Part shown: positions 5,978 through 6,133 of the stretch, in pieces
Numbering within the stretch: position 1 is the first letter of the stretch
Layout: each line of letters opens with the position of its first letter
Origin: Rhodococcus sp. IITR03
GTDB taxonomy: Bacteria > Actinomycetota > Actinomycetes > Mycobacteriales > Mycobacteriaceae
Direction: 5' to 3'
Length of the DNA: 6,133 nucleotides
Assembly (NCBI GenBank): GCA_001017865.1
Contig: LATQ01000001.1
Coordinates: 2,558,866-2,564,998, forward strand
Translations under genes and position numbers: made by a program
Notes under the pieces: model-generated
Databases searched by the model: none
What the model saw: only the letters and a program-made list of their open reading frames with translations
Told to the model about the DNA's origin: nothing

Positions 5978-6133
5978 TCAGCGGGGCGCGACGACATCGA
6001 GGATCGACGGTACGGCCACGAACTCGACCTCGGTGCGGAGTCCGAGATAGTCGCCGTCGACCTGAAGTCCGATCGGGCGCGAGGCCCGGGCGCGCACGTG
6101 CGCGACGACTCGTCCGCACGCACCAGATGCGGC
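5978..6133 (-). CDS. Diacylglycerol kinase-family lipid kinase, C-terminal end only
   Basis: Reading leftward from the window edge, an open frame of 51 codons ends at the stop at 5978-5980. It reads AASGACGRVVAHVRARASRP, then IGLQVDGDYLGLRTEVEFVA and VPSILDVVAPR. The Q-V-D-G-D-Y-L-G turn followed by a beta-strand and a V-P-x-x-L-x-V-V end is the usual C-terminal signature of the YegS/BmrU/DAGK-catalytic-domain lipid kinases. These enzymes phosphorylate diacylglycerol or related lipids at the membrane. The catalytic N-terminal domain lies outside the window, so activity cannot be judged. The M. tuberculosis neighbour of whiB1, Rv3218, is as I recall of this family, which supports the call. The stop is followed by the whiB1 control region. 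A six-base inverted repeat, CCCGCT (5961-5966) with AGCGGG (5980-5985), overlaps the stop as a weak terminator candidate. Confidence 0.72.
   Translation of the reverse strand, partial: AASGACGRVVAHVRARASRPIGLQVDGDYLGLRTEVEFVAVPSILDVVAPR

Noticed and set aside
1..6133. A new defence, mobile or biosynthetic system
   Set aside because: Every gene belongs to a known family in a gene order conserved among Mycobacteriales; no transposase, integrase, toxin, nuclease cassette or unassigned long frame remains.

Overview
The window is high-GC actinobacterial DNA. The gene order (lipid kinase, whiB1, pdtaS, biotin carrier, bL37, rshA, sigH, ybaK-like, SRAP gene, aroA) follows the Rv3218-Rv3227 neighbourhood of Mycobacterium tuberculosis as I remember it. 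WhiB1 and the 71-residue biotin carrier look nearly identical to the mycobacterial proteins, while other proteins differ more. That suggests a member of Mycobacteriales outside Mycobacterium, most likely Rhodococcus or a close relative. The genus is an inference from protein similarity recalled from memory.

Layout. At the left edge lies the 5' two thirds of aroA (minus strand; EPSP synthase, shikimate pathway). It is divergent from an SRAP-domain gene (plus; abasic-site protection), which converges on a YbaK-type aminoacyl-tRNA deacylase (minus). The sigH-rshA operon (plus) follows, behind a good match to a SigH-type promoter, so autoregulation is likely. rshA ends in a 26-bp tandem repeat of about 3.6 copies. 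Next is a strong hairpin that can serve both rshA and the convergent 24-codon gene for ribosomal protein bL37 (minus). Divergent from bL37 is a second plus-strand operon: a small biotin carrier and the sensor histidine kinase pdtaS. A hairpin then separates pdtaS from convergent whiB1 (minus). The 271-bp region upstream of whiB1 carries a CRP-like site and several palindromes, and the window ends in the 3' end of a diacylglycerol-kinase-family gene (minus).

How the genes relate. Three sensing modules sit together: SigH/RshA (thiol-oxidative stress), WhiB1 (iron-sulfur, nitric-oxide responsive) and PdtaS (two-component kinase). Around them are housekeeping genes for aromatic amino acids, translation quality control, ribosome structure and DNA-damage protection. 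I see no mobile element, CRISPR array, tRNA or rRNA.

Quality warning. Three conserved genes (aroA, SRAP gene, pdtaS) are broken by about a dozen frame changes. Nearly all are repaired by adding one G or C next to an existing G or C. The genes between 1310 and 4190, and whiB1, are intact. This pattern fits single-base deletion errors in the sequence better than gene decay. No novel biological system is evident; the most useful overlooked items are the bL37 gene, the rshA-tail repeat, the SigH promoter with two possible starts, and the whiB1 upstream region.
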